DNA of 64,000 nt, from NCBI RefSeq assembly GCF_041381155.1, contig NC_091138.1, forward strand, positions 38,309,604-38,373,603. Direction: 5' to 3'. The position numbers and the translations under genes were made by a program. Every line of letters begins with the position of its first letter. Within the stretch, counting starts at the first letter, position 1. Positions 35,501 through 47,073 of this stretch are shown one piece after another. This DNA comes from Argopecten irradians (taxonomy: Eukaryota; Mollusca; Bivalvia; Pectinida; Pectinidae). The notes beneath the pieces are model-generated. The model was given only the letters and a program-made list of their open reading frames with translations, had not been told where the DNA came from and made no database searches.

Positions 35501-38500
35501 TAAACCAGTAGTCGGCGGCCCATGCCTGTAAAACCAAGGCTGTATGGATTAAATTATATTTCCATCCGGCCAATATATGGCAATGAGATTTTAGAGAGAA
35601 CAAACAGAAGACAATTCAAATTAAGTTTTGTTGTCTTCGTCTCCGGTAGTAGAAAAGACCAAGAGTGCAATGATCCTTGAAACTAAAATACAGAAAAAGG
35701 GTTTTTACATATATCTATAATGCATAATCTATATATACTTCGAGACTGCTTCTCAAGTAGACATTAAAGGTATAAATGTTTGAAAACCAAACATTTTACT
35801 TTCCACTTCTTCAATATAGACACGTCATATTAGTGGAAATAGCAAACAAATTCATGCTGCAAATGTTTCCTTTTTCCAATACATCAACTTACCAAATTTA
35901 GGAACTTTTCGTTTCCTCTTTCCCATCTCCCCCTAAACAATGGACTGTTATGGCCTGTCTTTTTCTCCCAGCCTCCATGAAGATCATATGTCATCACACT
36001 GATAAAGTCCATGTATCTGCAATAGATTATAGTACCGGAAACATGAATACTTTCGCGTGTTGATGTTTTCGCTCAGTCATCCTTCATATTATCAACGCTG
36101 TGATGTTTTATCCGTTATGACTAAATTATTATTTCACGGTGACAATCAATGCTTGATGATATGGTCGCTAGTACATGTGATCGCAGAGATTTAATGAATT
36201 TATTAATTAATTAATTTATAATTTGATTTATTGTTTTATAAATGAAATATGTAGTAACATTTTTTCAGTTTTTCTCACACTTCCCATGAAATTGTGATCG
36301 CGTCAGCCATTAACATAGTGGAATTGAATCATTTTGGCAAAACTGGAGATTGATGCAATATCAAAATGATAAACATATAAAATGTATGGAAGGATATATG
36401 GCGATAACTTTATCTGATGAATGATATTTTCGATAATTTATAGTAATTGTCTTAAAATAATGCCTTAGTTTAAATTTTAAAAGTTTAAATTAATGACTTC
36501 TATGATTATGTGTTCTATTTACATTAAGTAAATGTCTATAGTTTTTCGTTGATCTAACATCCTGTTCCTCTATAAGTAGACCAGCGATATCTCAGAGTTT
36601 GAACTAACCTGCCTATCTCGGCTATCTCGTATGCTTTGTCGATAGTTTCCTTCCCTGCCGCCACTGCAGCTGTGAGAAGAAGGCGTGGTTTGCCCGTGAT
36701 CTTTGACTCCTTACTAAACTCATCATATAGTTCCTGATTGTTGTTAAAACAAAAATATTAAAAGCATTAAAAACTCATTTGATTTTTCTATTATTTAAAA
36801 AAACACCTTCCTGAGTGAATCCTTATTTGCTTGAAATCACTAATAGACACTCATCAGATATACAAACAGATGATACATATTGGGACATAGAGACGAACTG
36901 ATAAGTTGTAAGAGTCGTCCCAACTCATTCTTCTTTGAGGCCCGTCACTTCAGCGTTCGAAGGTTCGAAATATCTTAGCTTTTTGAATACTAGAAGTCTT
37001 GAATGTTAATTCTTTGACGCCTTTCTTGTTAATCACATTTGATGTCTGTCTTGTAGAATGAAAATCAAAGTCGCTTCTTATTTGAACAGTATTTGTAGCT
37101 TTTAATTCAAGCATACTTCTAACATAATATTCCTAGACCTCTTTGTTTTACAGCGACAGACAACAATGAGAGACTAATATAATCTTTCCCTATCTTGAGG
37201 GTAGGACAGGGAAATCTCTACCCGAGGAGGAGATTCAAGATTGGCTAACTCGAGGCTTGCCGAGGGTTAGACTGCCGTGAATCTCTTCCGAGGGTAGATA
37301 TTTTCCTATCCTACTCTCTAGGTAGGGAATGATCCTTTTTCTGCCAATGTAGTTTCCAAAACAGTTAAAATCTACCTACGCGATTGAAAAAAGCGAAGAC
37401 ATATACCTTTATTTATTTATTAAACTGTGTCAAATTGGAGACTTTTTTAATACTCAACACCTTTGTTAAAGCCGCTGTACTATGACAAATAAGAATCTAA
37501 ATCATTTTGAAATATTTCAAGTCAAAGAAATTTAAATTGAATCAAACCGTTTAAATACAGCGTTTTCGCTGGTACAACAGAATAAGTGAAGACAGGTTGA
37601 CATTCGACTGCGATGATCATCATGTCAAAGTTTAGTAGGTGCGTGAAGCATAAACTCAAGGTTGACATAGAATGTCCAATTGGACTGCACAGGTTAATAT
37701 CTATTTGCATATGAAGTATTACAACTTCCGGTTTATCACGCGAATATGTTCGACGCGTGCAGGCTGTCTTGCCCTGGGTAAGACAGAGAAATCTTACCGC
37801 CACCGGAAGCCTAAATATCTCTTTCCGATGGGGTAGAAATTGGCGTCTGAGATATATCATATACAAAAGACCTATTGAGACTTAAGCGTAAATTATCTTT
37901 TATGCTCTCGTTTGCTCACCGTTGGGCTATGTTCACATGTATGATATATGCTCATGTTTGTATTTTAATTTGATATTCAAATGCTTATTAATGGCGTTAG
38001 AATATGCCTCACCTTGACTAGCTTGGTGAACCTTGCTTTGTCTGCCGCAGGACTACCTCTGTTTCCAGGATATTCCCAATCAAGATCGAGACCGTCAAAG
38101 CCACGTGACCTCATGAACTTTACAGCAGAGGTTATAAATATGCGGCGGTTGGCAGGAGTCTCAACCATTTGTGTGAATGGTTCAGAGCCCATGTTCCACC
38201 CACCAACGGCTATCAGAGTCTTTAATTCGGGATTCACATTCTTCAAATCATTGACTTTGTCGAACCTGATAGATGCAAGTAATAAATAGAAGTCATTGTT
38301 TGTACCGTTGAGGTTAACAGATTATCAGACAAAATGATAGTTAAAATCGTGTTGTTTGGTTACATGGACCATCAATTCAAGCAGCATGAATGTTGAACGT
38401 TAAAGGAAATGGAATTTCCTGAATTGCGGACATTTCAATTATTATGCTTTAAATTCCAAAAGCCACATTCCCTGTGTGTTCGGTTGTGCGTCAGTGTTTT

Positions 38501-39255
38501 ACAAGGCTGTGTTATGTTTCTCGTTATTCGGGAAAAGGTTTTATTACGACAAGGAGACACAACCCGAATACATACTGTAGCCTGCCAAACATTTACACAC
38601 ACAACCCATTGCATACAGGGGAAGGAGGCCGTCCCTAAGCCTAAACAAAAGACATCTTGTAAAGTGAATGCCTAAATTTTCTGAAAATAGTTTGGTTTAC
38701 GAGATATACCAGCCTATTTAACAGCTCTCATGAGATACATCTAAAAGAAATACCTTGCAATACTCACATTCCTTTCGACCATTCCGTGGAGTCATCGTTC
38801 CATTCAAACGGAGTCAGTGCATGATTTGTTAGTTTAGCGAATGAATACACAATATGAGTGCATAATCGATCGTCAATGTTGTCCGGAGTATACTTCCCGA
38901 TCTTAGGTCTATATTGAGCCCAGTTTGTATAATAACATACCCTTCTCATACCATAAGCCCCTGCAATCAAGAAAAATTAGATTTATTGACAACACTAATC
39001 CTTGTATCATTAATATTATTCCAAAGAAAATGAATCGTGATGAAATTGCCGACACCGTAAAGTAATGAATTCTTTACGTATTTTCGTTTTGAAATCGATG
39101 GGATACCATTTTACGCGTGTAAATTACTAAATATTCATTTCTCAATTGTGAAAACAAACATATTATATAGTTAATGCTAACAATCGGTATACATACTTAC
39201 CAAACACCATGGACATAAACAAAAGCCAGAGCGAGTCTTTGTAGTAATGTTTCAT
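29521..39255 (-). CDS. Secreted GH18 chitinase with two chitin-binding (CBM14) domains
   Basis: Eleven coding exons on the minus strand: 39255-39201, 38960-38768, 38265-38013, 36733-36609, 36016-35893, 35525-35343, 34968-34846, 33186-33029, 32506-32424, 31861-31097, 29708-29521. All junctions are GT-AG and in phase, giving 749 residues. Residues 1-20 form a signal peptide (hydrophobic WLLFMSMVF). The GH18 barrel (about 24-400) shows [13 protein letters not shown], the substrate-cleft LIAVGGWN, the catalytic DGLDLDWE (D140, D143, D145, proton donor E147), [31 protein letters not shown] and [15 protein letters not shown]. It hydrolyses chitin outside the cell. CBM14 domains with six cysteines each lie at about 445-490 and 696-748, separated by a Pro/Gln-rich linker of about 200 residues. 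Likely roles are digestion, shell or cuticle remodelling, or immunity. The ATG follows a CAG acceptor-like sequence, so an upstream non-coding exon is possible. Confidence 0.94.
30178..30275 (-). mobile_element. Highly decayed SINE fragment
   Basis: Segments AAAGACACCGAG, TCGTCCTATTCCCGGA and GCCAAGCAGAAATAGAAATT match the complementary central part of the SINE with an internal deletion. It lies in the last chitinase intron. Confidence 0.5.
30538..30660. promoter_or_regulatory. Cluster of three TCACGTGAC sites inside a chitinase intron
   Basis: TCACGTGAC occurs three times in about 80 bases (near 30544, 30564 and 30613), followed on the plus strand by CAACATGGCGGCATTGTC, a YY1-like/initiator-like sequence. 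This looks like a compact promoter, possibly for a transcript opposite to the chitinase, with a GTGAGT splice donor further on at about 30878. No protein of known family follows. Confidence 0.4.
31862..33028. other. Chitinase introns flanking exon 32424-32506
   Basis: Non-coding apart from the 83-base exon. A loose duplication is visible near 32135-32200 (CTGGCTACATGGTATATTG and CTAGCTACACCGGCATATTG). Nothing else recognised. Confidence 0.4.
33605..34845 (-). repeat. 58-bp minisatellite derived from a chitinase exon-intron junction
   Basis: About 21 tandem units of 57-58 bases fill most of the chitinase intron between exons 34968-34846 and 33186-33029. Read in the gene's direction each unit contains GTCTGAGGACAAAGGTAATG, nearly identical to the real exon end GTCTGACCACAAAG followed by the real donor GTAATG. 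The array therefore arose by amplification of the last 14 or so coding bases plus about 44 intron bases, and abuts the true donor directly. Most units keep GTAATG after AAAG or AAAT. Confidence 0.92.
35081..35244. mobile_element. Small pogo/Tigger-like MITE
   Basis: Starts after TA with CAGTAACACTTGTCACACCG, contains ACGACCACTTTTCT, and ends GGTCTTCATGGACCGGTTTGACT before TA. This arrangement is typical of short pogo-derived MITEs. It lies in the chitinase intron 34969-35342. Confidence 0.65.
36734..38012. other. Chitinase intron 3
   Basis: The 1.3-kb intron between the exon with the catalytic motif and the next one. It contains a foldback element at 37187-37328; nothing else is recognised. 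Confidence 0.6.
37187..37328. mobile_element. Foldback MITE
   Basis: TCCCTATCTTGAGGGTAGGA at the left pairs imperfectly with the complement of the right end (CTCTCTAGGTAGGGA). The arms continue to a centre near GGCTTGCCGAGGG, so nearly the whole 142 bases is self-complementary. Confidence 0.65.
38490..38640 (+). mobile_element. SINE fragment (3' part)
   Basis: Contains ACAAGGAGACACAACCCGAATACAT, a decayed CTGCCAAACA block and GCATACAGGGGAAGGAGGCCGTCC. It lies in the chitinase intron between the first and second GH18 exons. Confidence 0.6.
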
Positions 39256-39439
39256 CTGGAACATAAGAAAGCGCAACAGTATTACAAACTTTTCTAAGGT
39301 CACAAAAGTAGACACAGATAAAGACAAACTGATTCCTGTAAACCCAACCACCCAACGTCGTTGTGGGGGTATAATTAATTCTGCAACATTGAATGAATGA
39401 CTTAGTCATCACTTTAAACAAGGTCTGCCACAGAATCAA

Positions 39440-39625
39440 GACAAGGTCCCTCAGTTACTCCATGTCTTTGGCAGTATGCTTCATAACACCATAAAAACGG
39501 CAAGAGTTCCACTATTACGAAGAGATACAGCACTAATATACCGCAGTCTCCCAAAACACACAGACACTTATAACGCAGGTATATGTCTTTAATCAACCTA
39601 GCCGTTAATAGGACGATGAAATGAT
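39440..39625 (+). mobile_element. SINE fragment (3' half)
   Basis: Contains CATAAAAACGGCAAGAGTTCC, CCGCAGTCTCCCAAAACACA and GCCGTTAATAGGACG; the head and the AAAC tail are lost. It lies just upstream of the chitinase start. Confidence 0.7.
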
Positions 39626-42400
39626 AATTGCTGTGCTATTTTAACCAATGTAAAAGCAAACTTAAACCCTTATATCGAGAGGATCAATACATATATCTCT
39701 CCTGAGGATGACTTAAAAGCATTAACAATATAGAAAGTTATATTGTCAATATTTACATTGTCACTGCATAGTACCTATATGTTGCTACTAAGCCCAATGT
39801 ATGATATTTTCAGGTATTAACATTAGCTGTTAGGCTCTGGCGTACTAATACAATAATCAGAGTTCAAAACGTCAAGAAATGACTGGGCTTTACTTCAGTG
39901 TGTAATAATTTACTGAAGAATATAACATTCTAAAAATTGATTAATATGGAAATATATTTTTATGAAAATATTTGAAATGGATTCAAATTTTGGACTGATC
40001 GTTGTGTATCCCATTCTATCGATGAAACTATTTCATCTACTGGTATTGTTAAGTCGGTTGTTCTTGGCAACACGCCGGAGTATACATATGCTTGCATGAA
40101 GATCTGTGACAAAATAAAGTGGTTTAACACAGCCCACATTGAATCATCAATATGTGGCCACAAATAGACAGAGAGGGGTTACTCTTTACTGTATGATACA
40201 GTGACAAGCGGTCATGAGAAAGCGTCACGATTTTGCCTTCTCCAATTGTTCTTGTTCGGCTTAGGTTAATATATGCTAAAAATTCACATTCGTTTTTGTA
40301 AATAAACATGCTAATCAATTCATCGTTTGGTTAAATATAGTTCTATCAATTTATATATGACATGCTGCATATCAAACGAATGGTTAAATGGTGTTACACA
40401 GCACTACTGACGGGCTATCTTATCTCCATGACATTGCATAAAGTTATTAAACCCTTCTACATCGACATCATACACAAATTTTGCTTTGTTGGCACTCTTT
40501 ATAAAGGCCATTGATGGCCGAGTAATGAAAATGTTCTATATTATCCCACATGGCCTCAATCTCTGGGTCAAGGTGGCCAAGTGGTCGAGATAACCGAAAC
40601 CAGATTTTAACGCTAACCTTCTAATTCTAGAACTTCCGTCAGTGATATTTAACCAAGGACCAAGACCTAGCTTGTTATGCCAAGGAATAAAAAAATTAAG
40701 GCAATACAAACAACTGAAAACGGGTCGAATGATTACTTCCCTTCTCCTAAGGATGTTCCAATAATGGTCGAAATCCATGTAGAACTCTATGACTAGTAAC
40801 GACTTAAAGATATTGACGGACAGACGATGGAAGACTAGTAATGGAATAAGCTCACTGGTCATTTAAGGTTATTATCAGTTTAAAACTGTCTGATTGGTGA
40901 TCAGACCATGTATTTAGATATGAAAACACAATACATTTATTCCTTCCTCTATTACTTGCCAATAATAAAATTTTCGTCCTGATATCATAGCATTACTCAT
41001 CACCGACTCTTCCTTACATCGCCGTCATCTCCGTTTACAAAGCCATTACCTCGCTCTCCTCTTTAGATTAAAACTTGTTTCATACATTACCAATATTCTA
41101 TTTGCGTATGTGGAAATGGTTGAATTAGTGATGCTAGTACTTTTCTGGGGTGTTTCTTTCTGTATTATAATTGTGTCTATAAAATCTTTATAAAAATCCT
41201 CATGTGATCCTCTGGATTGTGAATTTGAGACCCAGGGACTGATGCACTGCACGGTACTGACCTTAAAGCAATATTTTTTTTTCACTTAGAACTCCGGCTT
41301 TCACTCAGCATAAAAGTTAAAATAAAATTTAATATTGGTAAATGTTACCACAAGCCTTTATATAAGTGAACATGTCTTGATAAACAATAATAATAAAACA
41401 TTTCTCGGGCAATTGGTCACTAGCCTCGTCAATCACCATTCGTTAGATCACCAACTTCCTTGCTTCAATAAGTATGACACATCATGGCTAAGTATTTTTT
41501 AACCATGGGGTTGGTTCATTACAGATCACGTATAGGTTTTAGTAGGTTAAATATCATTGGGGCTAAATTTAGTAACAATGATATAACGACTGGTCAAGAG
41601 TTCAATAGATTCCGCACTTATCATACCGGGCAATTTGGCCGAGTTCTGAAATTGGTCATTATATCACTTCAACCTCCTTTTGTGAACTCAACACTGATTG
41701 GCTAGTAAAATTTGTGAAATCAGAATCCGTTTAATCATCCAATCAGTATTGACGTTTTACATGCCTGATAAGACTGTTTTATCGCGACCTTATAGGGTGA
41801 GAATGGAGACCATGAACTGTACTTGTGGACATGCGGCCTACGCGACGAGCTATAGATTAGATATCGAAAATCTGCATTAAGTCTCATTGTGATAGTAGAA
41901 CATTCGCATTTATGGCATTTTGAGGTTTTGTTCTGCATAACATCCAGTCGAATGAAAACCGCTAATGTTTAAAACACACAAAATCCGAGAAACCGTATTA
42001 TTTTATTATGTGGTTAAAAGTTTTTTTCCCGACTAGGATGAAGTTCCAGATACACACAGACTTAACAATCTATCACGTTAATGTATTCGGACTGAGGCCA
42101 CATTGTTCCTTGCTAATGAGATACATGAACTGTTGATGTATGTAGTCATTCATACGTTCGTCTACATTATTAATGGTAAAGTGTCGATCATTAATCGGTG
42201 AAGGAGCCCGAAAACACATATCCTGTTCACTGTCGAAACACATTCATTGATAACATAATACGGTGTTCCTATATATCATGTATATGTAAAATATTATGGC
42301 TGAAAATAACGAAACCGACTTAACCTTTGGTAAGGAAGGTTAAAATGCGAGCGCAACATTTCTGAAGATTCAAATGGATATTAAATAACCTGCGATCAAT
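39626..42400. other. Intergenic upstream of the chitinase
   Basis: No gene found. A tRNA-like A-box (GTGGCCAAGTGGTCGAGAT) starts at about 40567, possibly the head of another, decayed SINE. A short inverted pair around ACTGATTGGCT and ATCCAATCAGT lies near 41690-41750. Confidence 0.45.
40561..40760 (+). mobile_element. Possible decayed tRNA-derived SINE
   Basis: GTCAAGGTGGCCAAGTGGTC matches the start and A-box of leucine/serine-type tRNAs. A B-box-like GGGTCGAATGATT lies about 150 bases on, too far for a functional tRNA. No (AAAC) tail is seen. Confidence 0.3.
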
Positions 42401-42449
42401 GACAACGATCATTGTATTATCAAAAAGAATGTAACAAATAAATATAAAA

Positions 42450-42738
42450 AATAGGATCTTTTTTTTCTCTTCTCCTAAACTCTCTTTCTTCTTTCTAACG
42501 TCTCCCATTGACACTGCCTCACTTTCGGCCTTCAGTTGAGCGCTCGCCCTTGTGAGGCAGACTCCGGGTTCTGTCCCCTGGCCGAGACACACCTATAAAG
42601 TCTACAAAGTATTCATTCCGTTAGCGTTCAGAATTAAGGAGGTGGTGCAACTGATTCCCCAACTGGCAGTATAATGTGATCAGGTGGGGTGTGTTGCTTT
42701 GTGTCTTCGGCGGAAAGCTTCAGTGATAACGTACTAAT
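42450..42738 (+). mobile_element. SINE head, interrupted (copy 1 of 3)
   Basis: Contains CTCACTTTCGGCCTTCAGTTGAGC, the B-box-like GGTTCTGTCCC, and GGTGGGGTGTGTTGCTTTGTG up to CTTCAGTGATA, where an intact copy would continue into the CACTATAAAAAGGGC block. The same head recurs in the other two units. Confidence 0.85.
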
Positions 42739-43885
42739 ATGACTGAAGGCAAGACCTTAAAGGGCGCAGCCAGATGTTTCAGTAATCATTAATTACGCAA
42801 TGTTAATAAGGGCGCTCGTGCCCGAAGGGCTAGAAGTGCGAAGCACTTCTGAGGTAACAGATACACGAAAATATAAGAAAACACACAATCTTCAAAATTC
42901 AATCCTACTCACTGACAGCTTCAGTTTGCGGCCGCCATTTTTCCATACATACAAATGTATGGGGAGGTTGTGCATTGCTCAGGTACTGCTCTCCCCAGTA
43001 CATATATATATTTAACTAATGCAAATGCAAAACAGGAGTAATTAAACTTTTTTTTTATTAATTTTTAATAATAATAATAACACTTTAAAAATTAAAAGCT
43101 ATAGAATGCAGTCAAAATATCCACCAAGGCGAAGATGAGCACAGGGAATCATGACATCACATAATGTCAACAAATGGCTCTAAATCATAGGATTCGCATA
43201 CGCGGCACTCCAGGCCTTGAATGGACACAGAGAAATCCGAATCTTTGCGTTCATTTATTTGAGCTTATGCTAGACAATTATTACATCATATATTTCTATA
43301 GTTTAAAGTGCGTCCTTTTATTTCTAAATTATGTCTTTTACATGAAATAGAAAATAAAATAAATAAGTTACGCTCTTCCTATGCCGTGCATGATTCATAT
43401 TAAAACATCTGGCTGCGCCCTTTAAGGCCTTGCCGTCAGTCATATTACGTTCAATTTATGGAAATGACGGAGCCGAATTTTCTGTTTATTTTTTATTCAT
43501 ATATTCACACCTCAAACCCTTACTTGGTAAAGGAAATCCACATAAGAAACTTTTTATTTCTGTAACAGATATTCCGCTTTTGGCCAGCTGATTACATTGG
43601 AAGGTGGTCTATCACTCTAACGCTTGCAAATAAAGAGCAATAGCACTGAGCTTCTGCCAGACGAAGATTACGTTTGTCGGATCATAAAAGCGTTTGAACT
43701 GCTTGATTATATAATGAGCTGACTTCAAAGCACCGCATTCACGCTGATGGGATTTTTTTACAGTGGGGAAAAATGGCGGCCGCAAACTGAAGTTGTCAGT
43801 GTGTAGGATTGAATTTGAAAGATTGTGTTTTTTCTTATAGTTTCATGTATGTGTTATCTTAGAAGTGCTGCGCCCTTATAAAAAG
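42736..43885. mobile_element. Insertion in the SINE with two interleaved inverted-repeat pairs
   Basis: Pair A: AATATGACTGAAGGCAAG...GGGCGCAGCCAGATGTTT at 42736-42783 is inverted at about 43403-43447. Pair B: about 140 bases from AATAAGGGCGC at 42804 to GCGGCCGCCATTTTT at 42943 is inverted at about 43770-43880. The order is A-left, B-left, A-right, B-right, so the pairs overlap instead of nesting. Identical copies occur in units 2 and 3. No transposase. Confidence 0.75.
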
Positions 43886-46800
43886 GGCAAGAGTTCCATC
43901 ATACAAGAAGACACAACACGAATACACAACGCTCACCTCACACACACAAAACAAATAAATATAAAAAAAAATAGGATCTTATTTTTTTTCTCTTCTTCTA
44001 AACTCTCTTTCTTCTTTCTAACGTCTCCCATTGACACTGCCTCACTTTCGGCCTTCAGTTGAGCGCTCTTGTGAGGTAGACTCCGGGTTCTGTCCCCTGG
44101 CCGAGACACACATATAAAGTCTATAAAGTATTCATTCCGTTAGCGTTCAGAATTAAGGAGGTGGGGCAACTGATTCCCCAACTGGCAGTATAATGCGACC
44201 GGGTGGGGTGTGTTGCTTTGTGTCTTCGGCGGAAAGCTTCAGTGATACAGTACTAATATGACGGAAGGCAAGGCCTTAAAGGGCGCAGCCAGATGTTTCA
44301 GTAATCATTAATTACGCAATGTTAATAAGGGCGCTCGTGCCCGAAGGGCTAGAAGTGCGAAGCACTTCTGAGGTAACAGATACACGAAAATATAAGAAAA
44401 CACACAATCTTCAAAATTCAATCCTACTCACTGACAGCTTCAGTTTGCGGCCGCCATTTTTCCATACATACAAATGTATGGGGAGGTTGTGCATTGCTCA
44501 GGTACTGCTCTCCCCAGTACATATATATATTTAACTAATGCAAATGCAAAACAGGAGTAATTAAACTTTTTTTTTTATTATTTTTTTTAATAATAATAAT
44601 AACACTTTAAAAATTAAAAGCTATAGAATGCAGTCAACATATCCACCAAGGCGAAGATGAGCACAGGGAATCATGACATCACATAATGTCAACAAATGGC
44701 TCTAAATCATAGGATTCGCATACGCGGCACTCCAGGCCTTGAATGGACACAGAGAAATCCGAATCTTTGCGTTCATTTATTTGAGCTTATGCTAGACAAT
44801 TATTACATCATATATTTCTATAGTTTAAAGTGCGTCCTTTTATTTCTAAATTATGTCTTTTACATGAAATAGAAAATAAAATAAATAAGTTACGCTCTTC
44901 CTATGCCGTGCATGATTCATATTAAAACATCTGGCTGCGCCCTTTAAGGCCTTGCCGTCAGTCATATTACGTTCAATTTATGGAAATGACGGAGCCGAAT
45001 TTTCTGTTTATTTTTTATTCATATATTCACACCTCAAACCCTTACTTGGTAAAGGAAATCCACATAAGAAACTTTTTATTTCTGTAACAGATATTCCGCT
45101 TTTGGCCAGCTGATTACATTGGAAGGTGGTCTATCACTCTAACGCTTGCAAATAAAGAGCAATAGCACTGAGCTTCTGCCAGACGAAGATTACGTTTGTC
45201 GGATCATAAAAGCGTTTGAACTGCTTGATTATATAATGAGCTGACTTCAAAGCACCGCATTCACGCTGATGGGATTTTTTTACAGTGGGGAAAAATGGCG
45301 GCCGCAAACTGAAGTTGTCAGTGTGTAGGATTGAATTTGAAAGATTGTGTTTTTTCTTATAGTTTCATGTATGTGTTATCTTAGAAGTGCTGCGCCCTTA
45401 TAAAAAGGGCAAGAGTTCCATCATACAAGAAGACACAACACGAATACACAACGCTCACCTCACACACACAAAACAAATAAATATAAAAAAAATAGGATCT
45501 TATTTTTTTTCTCTTCTTCTAAACTCTCTTTCTTCTTTCTAACGTCTCCCATTGACACTGCCTCACTTTCGGCCTTCAGTTGAGCGCTCTTGTGAGGTAG
45601 ACTCCGGGTTCTGTCCCCTGGCCGAGACACACATATAAAGTCTATAAAGTATTCATTCCGTTAGCGTTCAGAATTAAGGAGGTGGGGCAACTGATTCCCC
45701 AACTGGCAGTATAATGCGACCGGGTGGGGTGTGTTGCTTTGTGTCTTCGGCGGAAAGCTTCAGTGATACAGTACTAATATGACGGAAGGCAAGGCCTTAA
45801 AGGGCGCAGCCAGATGTTTCAGTAATCATTAATTACGCAATGTTAATAAGGGCGCTCGTGCCCGAAGGGCTAGAAGTGCGAAGCACTTCTGAGGTAACAG
45901 ATACACGAAAATATAAGAAAACACACAATCTTCAAAATTCAATCCTACTCACTGACAGCTTCAGTTTGCGGCCGCCATTTTTCCATACATACAAATGTAT
46001 GGGGAGGTTGTGCATTGCTCAGGTACTGCTCTCCCCAGTACATATATATATTTAACTAATGCAAATGCAAAACAGGAGTAATTAAACTTTTTTTTTATTA
46101 TTTTTTAATAATAATAATAACACTTTAAAAATTAAAAGCTATAGAATGCAGTCAACATATCCACCAAGGCGAAGATGAGCACAGGGAATCATGACATCAC
46201 ATAATGTCAACAAATGGCTCTAAATCATAGGATTCGCATACGCGGCACTCCAGGCCTTGAATGGACACAGAGAAATCCGAATCTTTGCGTTCATTTATTT
46301 GAGCTTATGCTAGACAATTATTACATCATATATTTCTATAGTTTAAAGTGCGTCCTTTTATTTCTAAATTATGTCTTTTACATGAAATAGAAAATAAAAT
46401 AAATAAGTTACGCTCTTCCTATGCCGTGCATGATTCATATTAAAACATCTGGCTGCGCCCTTTAAGGCCTTGCCGTCAGTCATATTACGTTCAATTTATG
46501 GAAATGACGGAGCCGAATTTTCTGTTTATTTTTTATTCATATATTCACACCTCAAACCCTTACTTGGTAAAGGAAATCCACATAAGAAACTTTTTATTTC
46601 TGTAACAGATATTCCGTTTTTGGCCAGCTGATTACATTGGAAGGTGGTCTATCACTTGAACGCTTGCAAATAAAGAGCAATAGCACTGAGCTTCTGCCAG
46701 ACGAAGATTACGTTTGTCGGATCATAAAAGCGTTTGAACTGCTTGATTATATAATGAGCTGACTTCAAAGCACCGCATTCACGCTGATGGGATTTTTTTA

Positions 46801-46912
46801 CAGTGGGGAAAAATGGCGGCCGCAAACTGAAGTTGTCAGTGTGTAGGATTGAATTTGAAAGATTGTGTTTTTTCTTATAGTTTCATGTATGTGTTATCTT
46901 AGAAGTGCTGCG

Positions 46913-47073
46913 CCCTTATAAAAAGGGCAAGAGTTCCATCATACAAGAAGACACAACACGAATACACAACGCTCACCTCACACACACAAAACACTGCATA
47001 CATGGGAGACCGTTCGTACACGGCCCAGGTTGTTAATAAGACGTTCAATTTTATCAAACAAACAAACAAACAA
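46913..47073 (+). mobile_element. SINE tail closing the triplicated block
   Basis: Only after the third unit does the SINE run on: CATACATGGGAGACCGTTCG, GTTGTTAATAAGACG and an (AAAC)n tail. This shows one SINE insertion existed first and the tandem amplification occurred inside it. Confidence 0.85.

Larger units (their letters stand above)
42436..46992 (+). repeat. Tandem triplication of a 1.52-kb SINE-plus-insertion unit
   Basis: Three head-to-tail copies: 42436-43952, 43953-45474 and 45475-46992. Each holds a SINE head, an insertion of about 1.1 kb, then part of the SINE tail. Copies 2 and 3 are almost identical. Copy 1 is slightly different (for example GCGCTCGCCCTTGTGAGG against GCGCTCTTGTGAGG). 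The junctions share AAC/AC microhomology (GTAACAAATAAAT upstream, AAAACAAATAAAT at joins). A 71-codon frame in each unit is a by-product, not a gene. Confidence 0.93.

Noticed and set aside
42800-46055. Three identical 71-codon frames spaced 1.52 kb apart
   Set aside because: They cover the SINE insertion's inverted repeat and are identical only because the whole unit is triplicated; no codon signature or domain.
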